This document shows positions 34,411 through 46,241 of a DNA stretch of 64,000 nt, piece by piece. The notes under the pieces were generated by a model. It did not search any database. It saw nothing but the letters and a program-made list of their open reading frames with translations, and had not been told where the DNA came from. Every line of letters starts with the position of its first letter. The stretch's first letter is position 1. This stretch comes from Xiphydria camelus (taxonomy: Eukaryota > Arthropoda > Insecta > Hymenoptera > Xiphydriidae), in NCBI GenBank assembly GCA_963678675.1, contig OY783199.1:14950232-15014231 (forward strand), read 5' to 3'. The position numbers and the translations under genes were made by a program.

Positions 34411-35228
34411 GATATTCCGTATACCGAATTCTAAAATTGCAATGATTATTTAAATTCCTCCGAGGGACTCGAAGGTACCAACAATTTATATTCATTACTA
34501 AAAATCCGCGCGTAGATCCTCCGATCGCACCTCCTTCCCCCCGGGGGGGGGGAGGGACGCGTGTAAATTAATATCCCCCGCCGGAGTCGTCCTCCCAGGA
34601 GACGCCGCGCCGCAGTCGAGGGTGTCGCCTCGGCGATCCCTTGCCGCGTGCGAGAAATACGAGTTTCGAGTTTATTCGTCCCGGATGCCGCGCGCGTGCA
34701 ACGAGACTCTCGCATGTAGACGCGCGCGTAGAGAGCCGTGCATTATGGGCGTATACGCGCGTTTACAATATTCATGCACGCGGAGTCCGTGCGCCGCTGC
34801 TGCTGCCGCCGCCGACGCTGCAGTGCCTCGCGTGTGGCGGCTCTATCGATCGGTTCTGCACACGCGGACGTCGCGCGACATTTTTTACTCGTACCAAGCG
34901 CGCCGTACGGGGGTGGAGAACGGGTCGGCAGAGTCCCGGGGGGTGCCTTTTCCTAACGATAGGTTATGGTTGGTCGCGCGCGACGGACGAGGGTGCGGCA
35001 GGCGCCGGACGGGCTGGTATTTTTTTCGTAATTGTCCGTGATGCGTGTACGCGTGGAATTCTATTTACACCGAGAGACGCGCCCCCCGCTGGAGACTCCG
35101 AGGAAAGGATGCGATCCGCGTTATCCTCGCTTGTATCGGAGATGACGGTGAATGGATGCTGCAGGCGATTTCGGTTCGGTTCTCGTATGGAGAATTTTAA
35201 CGCGTTTTTTGGGATTGGAGTACATACG
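34411..35228. other. CpG-rich island, no supported gene
   Basis: Very CpG-rich with overlapping open frames on both strands, the longest about 219 codons. None has a recognisable domain, and the composition alone explains their length. It could be a host promoter or 5' exon, but I see no defined start or splice pattern. Confidence 0.4.
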
Positions 35229-35517
35229 CCGAGAGAAATAATTGCTAGTGTTGACAAAAAATTTCTTGAACCAAAAATGTGTGATCTTGAAAATTTGTAA
35301 GAATATTGATTCCTTGTCGAAGAATGTATATTCTCGATTCAAGGATATCTTTGTCGGGACGAAAAATTCTTTCTGCGAGCAAAAAAACAATTACTCGAGC
35401 CTATCGAAAATGTTCTTGCACGAAAGAAAAAAAAATTTTCCTTCGATTCTGAAATTATATCATGTTTTTGATCGAAGAAAATATTTTTTGGCACTGGCAA
35501 TTATTTCCCTCGGTGTT
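35229..35517. mobile_element. Inverted-repeat element, family J copy 2
   Basis: AGAGAAATAATTGC at the left pairs with GCAATTATTTCCCT at the right. Inside, AATGTATATTCTCGATTC and ATCGAAGAAAA blocks match 31910-32216. Confidence 0.5.
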
Positions 35518-36521
35518 AGGATCTTTGACATCTTCGATAATATCTACGGTTGAAACTTTCGACTCGATGTATATTTTTTCTCGCAGAGCTCAAATCGCAA
35601 GGAAATTTCTCGAACGAATTTTCATCAGCGCAAATCCTTTCTATCGCAGCATTTTACAAGAAACTTTCCGCATCACCTTCCCGACGGCAAAATTCTCTCG
35701 AAAATAGATCAATTTCACGAAATCCCACCAATTCCATCTCTCCGCGTTTCTTAAACGTGGACGGCAATTTGTATCGAAAGAGCGCGTAACGTATTGCGCA
35801 ACGCGGTCGCGCCTCGTAAAGTTCCGTGAAAGCGTTTCGCTCGCGATTCATAATCGGTTGGGTCCGCGGTGGATGTATATTATTCCTCGTCCGATACGGA
35901 TCTTTCGACACGCGTATGCCCATGTATGCAGACTGCGGTACAGAAGTGTCCATCCATAAATATTCTATAAGATATACGCGGAGTGCGGAGAGATGTCGAT
36001 AAGACGGGAGATGTTTACACAAAGGGATGATCCCGAAGCGTTCGAGCGCTCCCCTCTCGTCTATCTTACCCCGCCGTACGAGTCGAATGCCCGGGGGAGT
36101 CGCGAAATGCATTTGCCGCACGAGGGGGGCTGCATTTTTTTCTTCACGGCAGACTGAAAGGGTTCGCGCGCATACAGGGGCGTACGGAGATAGGCTTATC
36201 GACTTTAAAGGTTCATTTGCACGAGCTGTACGCCTGGACGCGCGAGGGGTCGTCGCGCGAGCGCCCCCGGGGTATTTATAATGCTTTATTAATAAGTGCG
36301 CTTCCCCCCGGTGTCGCTTACCGCGCGCGGGCGGGATAATTTTGTGCGGCGCGTTATATTGAAATTATATTCCTTGAGAAAAAATTGCAACGACGTGGAA
36401 ATAGTTTAGTGCGTCGGAAGGTATACGGTAGAATTTAGGAAGGACCTACAATGTTTGGCGGGAGGATTACTTTGTCTCTTACTTCCATGGAAAAGTGAAC
36501 ATTAATTTTTCTCTTTTTCAG
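35518..36521. other. Non-coding DNA upstream of candidate exon
   Basis: Mixed composition, CpG-rich around 35750-36350. No supported coding region. It ends in a polypyrimidine tract preceding an AG acceptor. Confidence 0.35.
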
Positions 36522-36583
36522 GACTCCGGTGCGGGCACCCCGGCGGACGACGACGACGACGACGCTTCGAGGAGCTCTAAAAG
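36522..36583 (+). CDS. Candidate 62-nt internal host exon
   Basis: A strong acceptor (TTTTTCTCTTTTTCAG) and strong donor (GTGAGCTT) frame 62 bases. One frame reads DSGAGTPADDDDDDASRSSK, an acidic Ser-rich segment; the length is not a multiple of 3. This is the only stretch in the window that looks like a host exon with good splice signals and no transposon link. The gene is not recognised, and the rest of it must lie outside or be too short to see. A chance arrangement around a GAC repeat cannot be excluded. Confidence 0.4.
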
Positions 36584-36749
36584 GTGAGCTTCCCGTTTAT
36601 TCGACTGCGTTCGCTCTTTGTTCTTGGTCTGTGCGTACGACGAGGAAGAGAACGCTGTAATTTCCATTTATTTCCACACTCTGATGTAGACTCGTAATAT
36701 TGCGTCACGCGATAAGTTACATCACGAGATATCGTAAAATATTGGTATA

Positions 36750-36942
36750 CACTGTAAAAAATTGATATTGTTAATATAACTATACATAAAGCTTTTTTCC
36801 ATACGCGATTATGAAAATTAATATACCCTATGAAACTTCCCTTATAAATTTCATAACGAAGCGTATTAATTTTCACAATCGTGTTTTCGATAAAAGCGTT
36901 ATACACAAATGTATTAAATTTAATGCAATTTTTTGTACAGTG
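36750..36942. mobile_element. TA-target MITE, CACTGT ends
   Basis: CACTGTAAAAAATTG and CAATTTTTTGTACAGTG are near-perfect inverted ends with TA on both sides (36748-36749, 36943-36944). Inner TATGAAAATTAATAT matches the element at 10553-11215. Confidence 0.7.
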
Positions 36943-36980
36943 TACCAAAACAAACGCGCTCTCTTATAAAATACAATAAC

Positions 36981-37197
36981 ACATGAGGCTAAACTTACTC
37001 GCCAGGAAAGAAACTTCAATCACTATTATCTCACAATCTATGAGCTTTTGGCTCACACTTGTACAATATTAATACTTTTTTCAAGATTACATTTTTATCT
37101 ACAATAAATTCTTATATCGATGTAGGCCACAAATTCACAAATAATGAGATGATAACGATCGAAATTTCTTTCCCGGCGAGTGAGTTCAGCCTCATAC
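36981..37197. mobile_element. Small MITE, GAGGCTAAACTT family, copy 2
   Basis: ATGAGGCTAAACTTACTCGC pairs with GCGAGTGAGTTCAGCCTCAT. The interior matches copies at 13032 and 39150. Confidence 0.7.
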
Positions 37198-39149
37198 GAT
37201 ATATCGATATCGGAAGTACCATTTTAACAGCCACACGTCAAAGTCCTTTAACGATAAAAGCTGCGCAGAATTTCTCACAGAGCTCCGATCGCGATCGAAT
37301 TTCCGCGTCGAGATCCGAACGATCGCAATAAAGATCGTATCTTTAAACGCTTCGCCGAGGCGAGCGCGCCCGCTTATAGATCCGAGCGCGTTCACATGTT
37401 TATCGCGATACGCTCTCCATCGATGGGAACAACGGGGCTCGTGCCGCGTATCGAGAGAACTGTGCGACGCGCGCGGGAGTCGCTTTCGCCCGGCGCGATA
37501 TCGAGCGCCGGTCGGTTATCGGGTATCGAGTTCGCAAAGTGCGGAACGAGCGGAATTTAACGCAACGTGCGGTCCGTAAGTCGCGATAAGTGATCGCGGA
37601 CGGTGCCGCCAGCTGTTCCCGCGGACCGGTCAGCGGTAGCACCGCGCGGAGAGCCTCGAAGCGCACGAAGAGAAGCGGATAACTTTCCCGCCTCGGTACT
37701 CGGTGGGTAATTTGTTCCTATCTCGGGAGAGCGCGATGCGCCCAGAGGCTCGAGGCCGGGCCGGTGCCTGGCAGAAATTCCAAGGGCTACCGCTACGAGG
37801 CGCGGGGCGATTCGCTGGAAATTGCTGGTAAATTAATGAAGCGTTTTAAGGCGGTTCGAATAGTGGTAGTCGTTGCTGTTATATTATCATTGTTATGGTT
37901 GTCCCGGTCGCGCGCGCGGTTCGAGGTGCATCGCGAATATGGCCGTGTGTACGTGTGTGTAGATACGCGTGGCCGGACTGATACGGAAGCTGTGCCGTTA
38001 CCGTTGCACGGCAGGCAGGGCTGCTACGTATATGGAAAGGTCGCGATGCAGAATGCGCATATATCGCAAGGGATTTTACGCGTGATTTCTCTTTCTTTAA
38101 ATTTCTATTACATCTCTTTTTTCTCTGATGCGGCATACCGTTAGTCGTTATAATATCACGTTGGGTAGAGTGGGTTTAAAAGTGCCGGAGGTCAAAAATG
38201 TTATTCGATGGATCGTCATAAATAAGCAGTTTTGTTTAGCTACAATCAATTATTTATTGGGACTAGTCGAATATATGGTACATATTTTTTAACTCGCGGC
38301 ACTTTTAGTCCTGCTCTGTTCTAAATTGATGGAAAAATTAAGTTGGTTTGACAAAATATGAACTCGACGAAAGACCGAAAATTAAGATTTCCAACATCGA
38401 TCGTTCGACCACCCTGTCTTGTGTAATTGTTTACGCTGATTACGAAAAGCACAATTATTTGGTGAGTCGAAGGAAACGTGAGATGTCAACGATTTTATTT
38501 ACTTTGTTTACCACAGAAAATCATTGATGATCTGTGTTCTTTCAAGATTTCCTCGATATATCTACGATTTTCAAAATCACCGTGAAAAAATACATAAGAC
38601 GGAGTAGCTGGCAACTCGATTCTAAAGATTTGAATTTTTATGAAAAATTGAAAAAAAAATGCTAAGGCGAGCGTTTCAAACGTTCTCCGTTACTCCGCAG
38701 CTTGCTCCGGATGTAAATCCGAAAAAAAATCGTCCGCCGGCTGCGGAGCGCGAGCTCGTTATTCGCTTTCATCGTCGAGTCGTTGCCCCTCCTAGCTATC
38801 ATCGCTTTACGAGATACTCAGCGTTCATTCCATAGCGCCGCCGAGCACTCTCATCGGCGTACAACGCGGTACGAAAACTTTTGTGCCGGCGCGCGTGCCC
38901 GTACGCGAGAGTGCGTCGAGTAGGTGCCGTAATCGCGCCCCGCGCGCGTCGTACCTATACTACGCGGTGCGAAAGAAAGAAACGAAGAGCCCCGCCGCGC
39001 GTGTTGCGAAGAGCGATTAAATCACTCGCTTACGCCGCGCGTCGGTAACCGTAACGGTATCGCGACTCCTCATCGATTGAGTCGTAATTAATTCGTCATA
39101 CCGCGCGGCCGGATAAGAGATCCGCGCGAAGGTGCAGGAATCCCGGTAT
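37198..39149. other. Non-coding DNA, CpG-rich, with a hairpin-repeat relic
   Basis: CpG-rich over 37250-38060. A short frame starting at 37836 encodes a hydrophobic stretch (VRIVVVVAVILSLLWL) but has no other support. Sequence 38390-38660 contains GACCACCCTGTCTTGTGTAA and related words of the hairpin family at 21720-22330. No gene is supported. Confidence 0.4.
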
Positions 39150-39370
39150 ACCGTATGAGGCTAAACTTACTTCGCCAAAAAAGAAACTTCTATCACACTG
39201 TTATCTCATTACCTGTGAGATTTTGGTTCGTATTTGTATAATACTTTTTTGAAAATTACACTTTTATCTACAATAAAGTCTTATATCGATATAGGCCAAA
39301 AATTCATTGACAATGAGATATCAGCGATTGAAGTTTATTTCCCGGCGAGTAAGTTTAGCCTCGCACGGTA
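39150..39370. mobile_element. Small MITE, GAGGCTAAACTT family, copy 3
   Basis: The end ACCGTATGAGGCTAAACTTA pairs with TAAGTTTAGCCTCGCACGGT, with inner TCTTATATCGATATAGGCC. This is the copy with the longest matched ends. Confidence 0.7.
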
Positions 39371-39793
39371 CGCGCATGTGGTAGACAGGCGGACGATACG
39401 TGGTTTAACACACCTCGCTGGTTACTGAATAAGGAGAATTTCTCTGAATTTGGTAGCGCGGCGCGATCCTCTGGCACTCACCCAACATGGTCATCGCGTT
39501 ATACTCGAGTCGCTCTGCGTAGCAGGCGACGAGCCTGAAAGACGAGCGCCTCGTGGATCGTTATCACGATTCTCGCGCGTGTATACGCCGAGTAGGATCG
39601 CGTGCGAGGATTTATAAATCGCGAGATCTACTTTCCAAGTTCGATCTACGTTAAGACGTCGAAGATTACGTAAGTAAATAATAATTTAGGACAGGGATTC
39701 CGAGGTATAATCGATTTAGTGCCACTTTAATAATAACAACGAAGTCCATTAGACGATCGGTTATCTGAAATGACAAGTAGATCCGTCCTGCTG
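39371..39793. other. Non-coding DNA
   Basis: Nothing recognised. Confidence 0.35.
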
Positions 39794-39795
39794 TA

Positions 39796-40456
39796 CACTG
39801 AGAGAAAAGTGAGTGGTCGAATCAATCATAATCGCGTAAGGTTTAATTTTCCTGGTTACTAGTACTATATTTACGATTAGACAGATCACGAATACAGTCG
39901 AAATAACTTTTGTTACTTGGTTATAGTAACAGTAAGATTATAGTTTATGATGGCCATGCACCATGGCTAAATTAACCAGAAAGGTGGATCGATCAAATTA
40001 CTACATGGTAATGTCAGCTATATAAAAAAAGGTTGGGAACATCAATCGACTATACTGCAGGTTGATCTGGTTGCAGCAATCGTAATCTCTTGTACTGTAA
40101 CTAAAACTCTAATATTTAGAAAAATTATGGAATCATGCACATAGAAAAAAATTAGTCGGATCTACTAAAAATCACTTGCGGGGTCTTTAATTATTTCTTT
40201 ACATCATTTAGATCTTTTTTCATTTAAATTTGATATTTCTTTCTTGCAATCGCATAATTATCATTCCACATGATTGTATGGAAGAGCTATTTAATTGACG
40301 CGTAAACAATTTCATTGAAACAATAAATTACTTGCGATCCCGCGAGTCATTTTCAGTAGATTCGTACAAATTCTTCTCCTCTGCGCGGTTGGCGTCAAAA
40401 TTGACTACGATTTCTAGTTAATTTGTGGCTCTTTTAATCAGATTTTTCTTTCAGTG
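39796..40456. mobile_element. TA-target MITE, CACTGAGAGAAAA ends, with nested MITE
   Basis: CACTGAGAGAAAA and TTTTTCTTTCAGTG lie between TA dinucleotides (39794-39795, 40457-40458). A family I MITE at 40139-40388 is nested near its right end. Confidence 0.55.
40139..40388. mobile_element. MITE, family I copy 2
   Basis: AATTAGTCGGATCTACT near the left and TCAGTAGATTCGTACAAATT then CTCTGCGCGG at the right match the ends of the 34140-34410 copy. Confidence 0.55.
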
Positions 40457-40573
40457 TAGATACACAAAAAACTCCGGACGACAATGACCGCGCGGTAAAG
40501 ACCTATCGAAAGCGATCGAAAGCTCGCGAGACCGACACGGGCCGTCATAGCTCGACGTACGCTGCGCAAACGA

Positions 40574-40734
40574 CACTTTAAGGCCAAGCGAACGTTGAGA
40601 CGCAGTTCAGTGAGGGGACGCAGGGCGACCGTTGCCTCTATACCTATATATAGAATAGATATAGGTATAGAGGCAATGGTCGCCCTGCGCCACCTCACTG
40701 AACTGCGTTCCAACGTTCGCTTGGCCTAAGTGTG
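40574..40734. repeat. Long near-perfect hairpin (about 75-bp arms)
   Basis: ACACTTTAAGGCCAAGCGAA on the left pairs with TTCGCTTGGCCTAAGTGT on the right, and pairing continues through CAGGGCGACC to a TATACCTATATATAG loop. It is either a fold-back MITE or a hairpin transcript gene; a MITE relic is more likely given the surroundings. Confidence 0.55.
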
Positions 40735-40807
40735 CGAAAGCGAAAGTCCCCTCTGGCGCGTCACGCCGATGTGTCCCTACGCGCGCGCCCGAGGAACTTT
40801 AGCTTAA

Positions 40808-43324
40808 CCCTTTAAGTCATGATGTACACTAAGGTGTACATATTTTTACATTACAGCTAACTAACCCTTAATCTTTTTAATGGCTTTCGGTAATAGCGTA
40901 AACTGTAATGCAATGATGTATATTTAAGCCACTAGATGTCGCGTCAAATACAAATTTTTATTTCAGCTGATTATAACCTTTATGTAAACACGTGTTTGGA
41001 GTGTTTTCGATAGGCACGTGCTTGTTGGTTATTGTCAAAGTTCTTGAGTCAAATTTTTTTGCTAAAAGGTGTTTAATATTTTTTGTGGGTTTATTACGGT
41101 ACAAGGTAAGTACAAGATGTTTTCTGAAAAAAAAAAAAAATTCTAACAGATGTTATAAGAAATTACAAAAATATGTACATTGCAGTGTACATAATGACTG
41201 ACAGATGCAGAACTAAACAATTAGTAGAAAGGGAGCTGTTTGAAATTCTCAATGGAGATGAATCGGAATTAGAGGAATTAGGGTTAGAAGAAGATGATGA
41301 CTGGAATGAAGTAGCCGACGTCAGGACAAGAGGTAAAAATATGTCGCATGCTAATGCTGAATTACAAAAGCTAAATTTTTTCTTTCAGATGAACTGTTTT
41401 CTGCACATACTAGCCCTGTTCATGATGAAATAGAAGAGCTTCCGTCAACTGAAAATGTTGCTAGTTCACAAGCAGAAGCCAAGGAATTAGGTCTCGCGTC
41501 TTGCCAAACGGCACGTGACTTTGCCACGGAATATTTTAAAGCTCAGGGTCTCACAGAGAAAAAGGATATAAGATGGATAAAAGGGACTTATGAAATAGCA
41601 TCTACAATTGAGTTTTTCCAGCCACGAAATTCTGAGGCAATAGATTTGCCGTCTCCTCTGGAATTTTTTTCCAATTATTTTACAAATGAGTTGTTGGAAT
41701 CCTGTGCAGAAAAAACAAACTTGTATGCCGTCCAGAATTTTGTACCGAACTTTCCAGCAACAAACTTATCTGAACTAAAGACATTTTTTGGAGTTCTTAT
41801 GATAATGGGGAATTTGAGTTATCCGCGAGTTCGCATGTACTGGGAGCCAAAATTTGCTATTTCTCTAATAACTGAAAATATCTCAGTGAATAGGTTTTTC
41901 AAACTTAGAAACAACATACATTTTACATCAGAAGAGGACAAAAATTCTTCTGATAGGCTATGGAAAATAAGGCCTTTGTATAATGCCGTAAAAAAAAGAT
42001 GCAATTTGTTGGATCCTGAAGAAGTTTACAGCATTGATGAGCAGATTGTACCATTCAAGGGATCTATAAACATTAAGCAATACATCAAGAATAAACCTAC
42101 TAAGTGGGAGGTAAAATTGTTTTTGTTGTGTGGAGTGTCTGGAATAGTTTATGACTTTATAATTTATCAAGGAGCTTCCACGGAATTGAGAACCGAATAC
42201 ATGTTGTTTGGTCAAGGACCTGCTGTTGTAATGCAGTTGTCAGAAAAAATGCCACTGCATTCTAAACTTTTCTTTGATAACTATTTTAGTTCCTACTGGC
42301 TATTTCAATGGCTATCCAGAAAACAAATATATGCAGCAGGAACAATTCGAAAAGATCGCTTTTCCAAACCACCGTTTACGGAACGACAAGATAATAATAG
42401 AAAGTTGGAAAGGGGTTTTATGGAAAATGTCATGTGTAAAGAGTCTGGTGTTGTTTTGACTAAATGGGTAGACAGTAGTGTTGTAACCCTTGGTTCTAAT
42501 TTTGTTGGAATGGTTCCACATGATATATGTCAAAGATGGGATAAGAAAAAGAAATAATATATACAAGTACCACGTCCAATGGTAGTGTCACTTTATAATA
42601 ATGGAATGGGTGGAGTGGATAAGTGTGATTTTCTTATCGCTCTGTACAGATCTTTTATCAGAACAAAAAAATGGACAGTTCGACTTATTTCGCATGCCTT
42701 AGATATGGCAGCAGTCAACTCATGGTTGGAATATAAAAGAACTGCTGAAAATCTTGGCATACCCGAGAAACTTGTCCTCGATCTCATACACTTTCGACAA
42801 AACTTAGCTGAAGCTCTGATATTATGTGGAAAAATTCCGGTGAAAAAACGTGGAAGACCGACATCTTCGGGTTCTGCGAGTCCCTGCTCTGGCCCTCTAG
42901 TTTCACCAGGAACAAGTAAACAGCTAAGACCCGTAGCAGATGTTCGTTTCGATAATATTGGACATTTTCCCATATTTTGTGAGAAGATAGGACGTTGCAA
43001 ACAATCCCATTGTAAGTCTCGAACATACATACAATGCACAAAATGTAACGTATCACTTTGTAATTCAAGAGATAAAAACTGTTTTCTTTCTTTCCATACT
43101 AAATAAATGATCCTATAAAAAACTGTTGGGAGTTATTTATCAGTTTTTTAAGATTTACTCCTTTCTCAGTCACAGTGTACACTATAGTGTACATGTCAGA
43201 TTTTAAGTATATAATTACACCCAAACATTTAATTATGTTTAAATTACTATAAACAATATCCGCACTAAAAGTCACAGTTTAAAAAAAATTTTTCTTAAGT
43301 TTTCATAATTCGTGTCTGAAAGGG
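40808..43324 (+). mobile_element. piggyBac element
   Basis: TTAA flanks the element at 40804-40807 and 43325-43328. The ends are CCCTTT and AAAGGG, the piggyBac-type termini. Near each end is a palindromic block (TGTACACTAAGGTGTACA at the left, TGTACACTATAGTGTACA at the right), likely subterminal inverted repeats. Length is 2,517 bp with one transposase gene. Confidence 0.9.
41194..43106 (+). pseudogene. piggyBac transposase, one intron, one in-frame stop
   Basis: It catalyses TTAA-specific excision and insertion. Exon 1 is 41194-41332 and exon 2 is 41389-43106, separated by a 56-base intron with GTAAAA and TTTCAG borders; frames join correctly. The acidic N-terminus is followed by the DDE_Tnp_1_7 domain. 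Catalytic Asp candidates are D263 (YSIDEQ), D343 (FFDNYF) and D457 (GGVDKCD), close to 268, 346 and 447 of the Trichoplusia ni enzyme. The C-terminus has a Cys-rich finger (CEKIGRCKQSHCKS, later CTKCNVSLC). Length, about 617 residues, suits the family. One TAA at 42555-42557 interrupts the frame between the second and third Asp; reading continues in the same frame. I chose the ATG at 41194 because it lies just before the conserved acidic region. Confidence 0.9.
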
Positions 43325-43328
43325 TTAA

Positions 43329-44369
43329 GGAGTCTCGTCAGTACTTTGCGGGGTGAGGTACGCGGGGCGAAACATCAAAGAAACCGACGGTTATTGCCAA
43401 TCCTAGATAAGTTAATTTACAGAAGAAAAAATAGTAAATACATGGTTAGGCAGATTCGAGATCTGTTAATTTCAGATTTCTTATGCATTTTAAAGATGAT
43501 GAATATGTTTATAATTTATTTTATGCGTTAAATTGATTTTATTATAAAATTATAAAATGTGTGCAAGACGTGGCAACGGTGGATTAGAATATTCCGCAGT
43601 TGGTACTAGTTCTGTAGATAACGTAGAATATCTGATTTACCACACAGCGTTTACTCATAACCTAAAACAAGTGTAACTTCTCGTGAAAAGTAGCATGAGT
43701 GAAAAATATTCGAAGAAAAGAAAAAATGTTTAATTTTTTGAAACCCCAGAAGATTCGGTGGAACGGAAAATTTGTAACAAACAAATATTATAGGAAAATG
43801 ATTCAATGTCAACGAATGGGTCGTGGAGAGTCACCAGGGCCGCTTCTAGATGTTGAGACGCCTTCGTGCTTAGCGCCCTTTTCTGGAGAAGGTATGAGGC
43901 CTTTTGGCGCCCCAAGGCTAGTGCACCTTCGTGCGTGGCACGAAATGGCCCCTCGTTAGACGCGGCCCTGAGAGTCACAGCAAAACGTCATAGCCTCTGC
44001 GTTGCCACGATTTTGCATATGGCCGCCGGTTTTGCCTGAAAATTCGCGTTTTCCCTCACATTTTTTCTTATTATACAAAAACCGCTAAGTAAAAGTGATT
44101 TATTTCATGCAAAAACAAAACTACGCATCTTACCATATAATTTGAGCATATTTTGTGAATTTTCTGTCTTGCTAAAACTGTGTTTGACGTCTGTTTAGCA
44201 GTATGTGCATAAGCTACAATGTTAAAATGCCTACTTTTAAAAATTAATTACAAAGAAACGGTTAAGTGAAAATTGATTGGTTTTTTATTTTCATCTATAA
44301 GATACTTGGCTAAATACATGAAAAAATCTAATAAAAATCTGTCTTGAAAAATTTCACTGACGAGACTCC
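43329..44369. mobile_element. TTAA-target MITE abutting the piggyBac
   Basis: GGAGTCTCGTCAGT and ACTGACGAGACTCC are perfect inverted ends between TTAA at 43325-43328 and 44370-44373. The left TTAA is the same one that ends the piggyBac at 40808-43324. The AT-rich interior contains a hAT-type MITE and no coding region. Confidence 0.7.
43835..43970. mobile_element. hAT-type MITE, CAGGGCCG ends, copy 2
   Basis: 136 bp with perfect AGAGTCAC 8-bp duplications (43827-43834, 43971-43978). It ends with TTAGACGCGGCCCTG and shares most sequence with 33593-33699, including GTGCGTGGCACGAAATGGCC. Confidence 0.85.
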
Positions 44370-44553
44370 TTAAGGTATTTCAATGGTGACAGTCGTATTC
44401 AAATTTTTTGCTTCAGGACTTAGTACAACTGATCACAAACTGTATTACGCACGAACGAAACTTTTGAGTAACTCTGTACTCTGAGCTCCTTGCTACACAG
44501 AGACCTCCTGTGTACAAATGTATCACACATATACACTGCCTGGCCCGATAATC

Positions 44554-44723
44554 GTGGCAACAGTGCTTCTCTCTCCTTAGAATACCGCTATGTGCCTGCC
44601 ACTACGTGCCGTAGTGGGGACTGCCGCGCCATGCCACTGGCTATCCCCTCTCCGGTAGCAAAAGTACTACTGAGTCCCATAGTCACAGGAGAGGGCTAAA
44701 TCAGCTGTGCGCACTGTTGCCAC
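44554..44723. mobile_element. Small inverted-repeat element, GTGGCAACAGTG ends
   Basis: GTGGCAACAGTG and CACTGTTGCCAC bracket 170 bases. ATC occurs on both outer sides, a possible 3-bp duplication. Confidence 0.5.
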
Positions 44724-46241
44724 ATCATCGTTACTCGTCCCCACCACTTTGCAGTTTCAAGAAAAATCTTAGTTTTTAAGTTATAATTTCTCTGAAACTA
44801 TATGGCTCAGCACTTCCAGTTTTTGTGAACATAATCCTACAATATCATTTTATTCGCCGTTAGTTTTTCTTTAACATTGTAAGAGTGGTTCTGTAGTTAT
44901 AGCTCAAAACGTCACTGAGGTACCGTCTTTCTACATGTTAGCCATTGAAAGTCAGTGTAGAAAATGCTACGTTGAATTAACATTTTCTTTTAAACTACAT
45001 GGCTCAGCCTTTTGAAATTTTGGGAATCGATGGGTAATATTTCAGTCTTTTGATTGGCAAAATTTCATGAGATTCGTAAGAAAAACGCAAAACCATGGAA
45101 ATACCTTAATGGGAACGCGCGCAAGTTAACGCGCACTTCTATCGCTTTCCTTTGGAAGAAGCTCCACCGTCGATTACGCTCGCGGATACGACTCTCGTTC
45201 GCGTCGATGAGATTCCGCGCGACTCGCGTAACGACACAAAGAGAGGAAGAAAGTACCACGCGTATTTTGCTCTCGGAGTTTCCGTGGGATCGCGCGGATG
45301 AATTATCGCGTTAATTGGGGCCGCGCCGGCTGAACCCGGACGGGCAGGAAGTCGCGGAAAGTTCACCCGACACGGCCGCGGGTGGCTTCTTCTTCCTGAA
45401 CGATTGGCGCGGCCTTTTCGCGCGAGACGATCGTGCAGACAACTTTCTACGCGATTCTGCAACGCGTGTGCGCGCGCTTTTCACCGTTCCCGCGCGCGCG
45501 GCGCGATTACGGAACACGCGCCACCCGGAAGTTGAATCGATATTTCTCCCGTGAAATTTCCTCGCGAGACTACGTCGCTGCACGGCGCGCGCGTGCGGAT
45601 GATTAGTCGCGCGCGAAGGTCCCCCGAAGCGTTCGTAATCGCCCCGCCGCGGGCGTTTTCCCGGCGCAGGGGTTTCGGGGGAGAGAGCGACGACTTCCTT
45701 GGCGCCGAGTCGAATCGATATTTCCGCCGTGCACTTTCCTCGCGTTTTACTTCGCCGTGGAAGCCGCGTCGCGAACGATATCGCTCCGCCAGGGAAAAAG
45801 GAATTTTTTTCACGTAGCAGAAATTGCCTTCGGAAGCAATACAGCACGGAATACCGTTGTACATTAAATATAATTGCTACTGTGTTAAATAAACATTAAT
45901 TCTACATTCAAGATATTCCACAGCCAACAGTACCTACCTACCACTGATTTATCACGTACAAAATTATTAATTATAGTTTTTGCAATGAAGCTGCGGTATT
46001 TACTATGAACAATGGTACTTTGTGCTGTGTTGCTCTCGAGGGCAACTTCCGCTATGTGAAATTCACTAATTATCCCATTTATCGAATACTTTATACGAAA
46101 TTCATTTTTCCGTGTATTTCGAGTTATTATTATTATTACTGAGAGAGAGGGAGGAGGGGGAGAGAGAATTCCTGATATCAATTATTTCTACGGAAAGAGA
46201 GGTTCGACGATTTTACAAACTTTACATGCCGCTTGTTAGTC
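44724..46241. other. Non-coding DNA, CpG-rich at 45110-45800
   Basis: Overlapping Arg-rich frames on both strands in the CpG-rich part have no recognisable domain. A purine-rich GAGAGAGAGGGAGG tract lies at 46141-46166. No gene is supported. Confidence 0.4.

Noticed and set aside
34641..35300. 219-codon plus-strand open frame
   Set aside because: The region is extremely CpG-rich and several frames on both strands are open together. The peptide is Arg/Ala/Thr-rich without motifs.
37836..38144. Short hydrophobic peptide gene
   Set aside because: One membrane-like stretch in a CpG-rich frame, with no start context, splice support or relative.
45311..45847. 178-codon Arg-rich frame
   Set aside because: Same CpG-driven effect; four overlapping frames on both strands are equally long.
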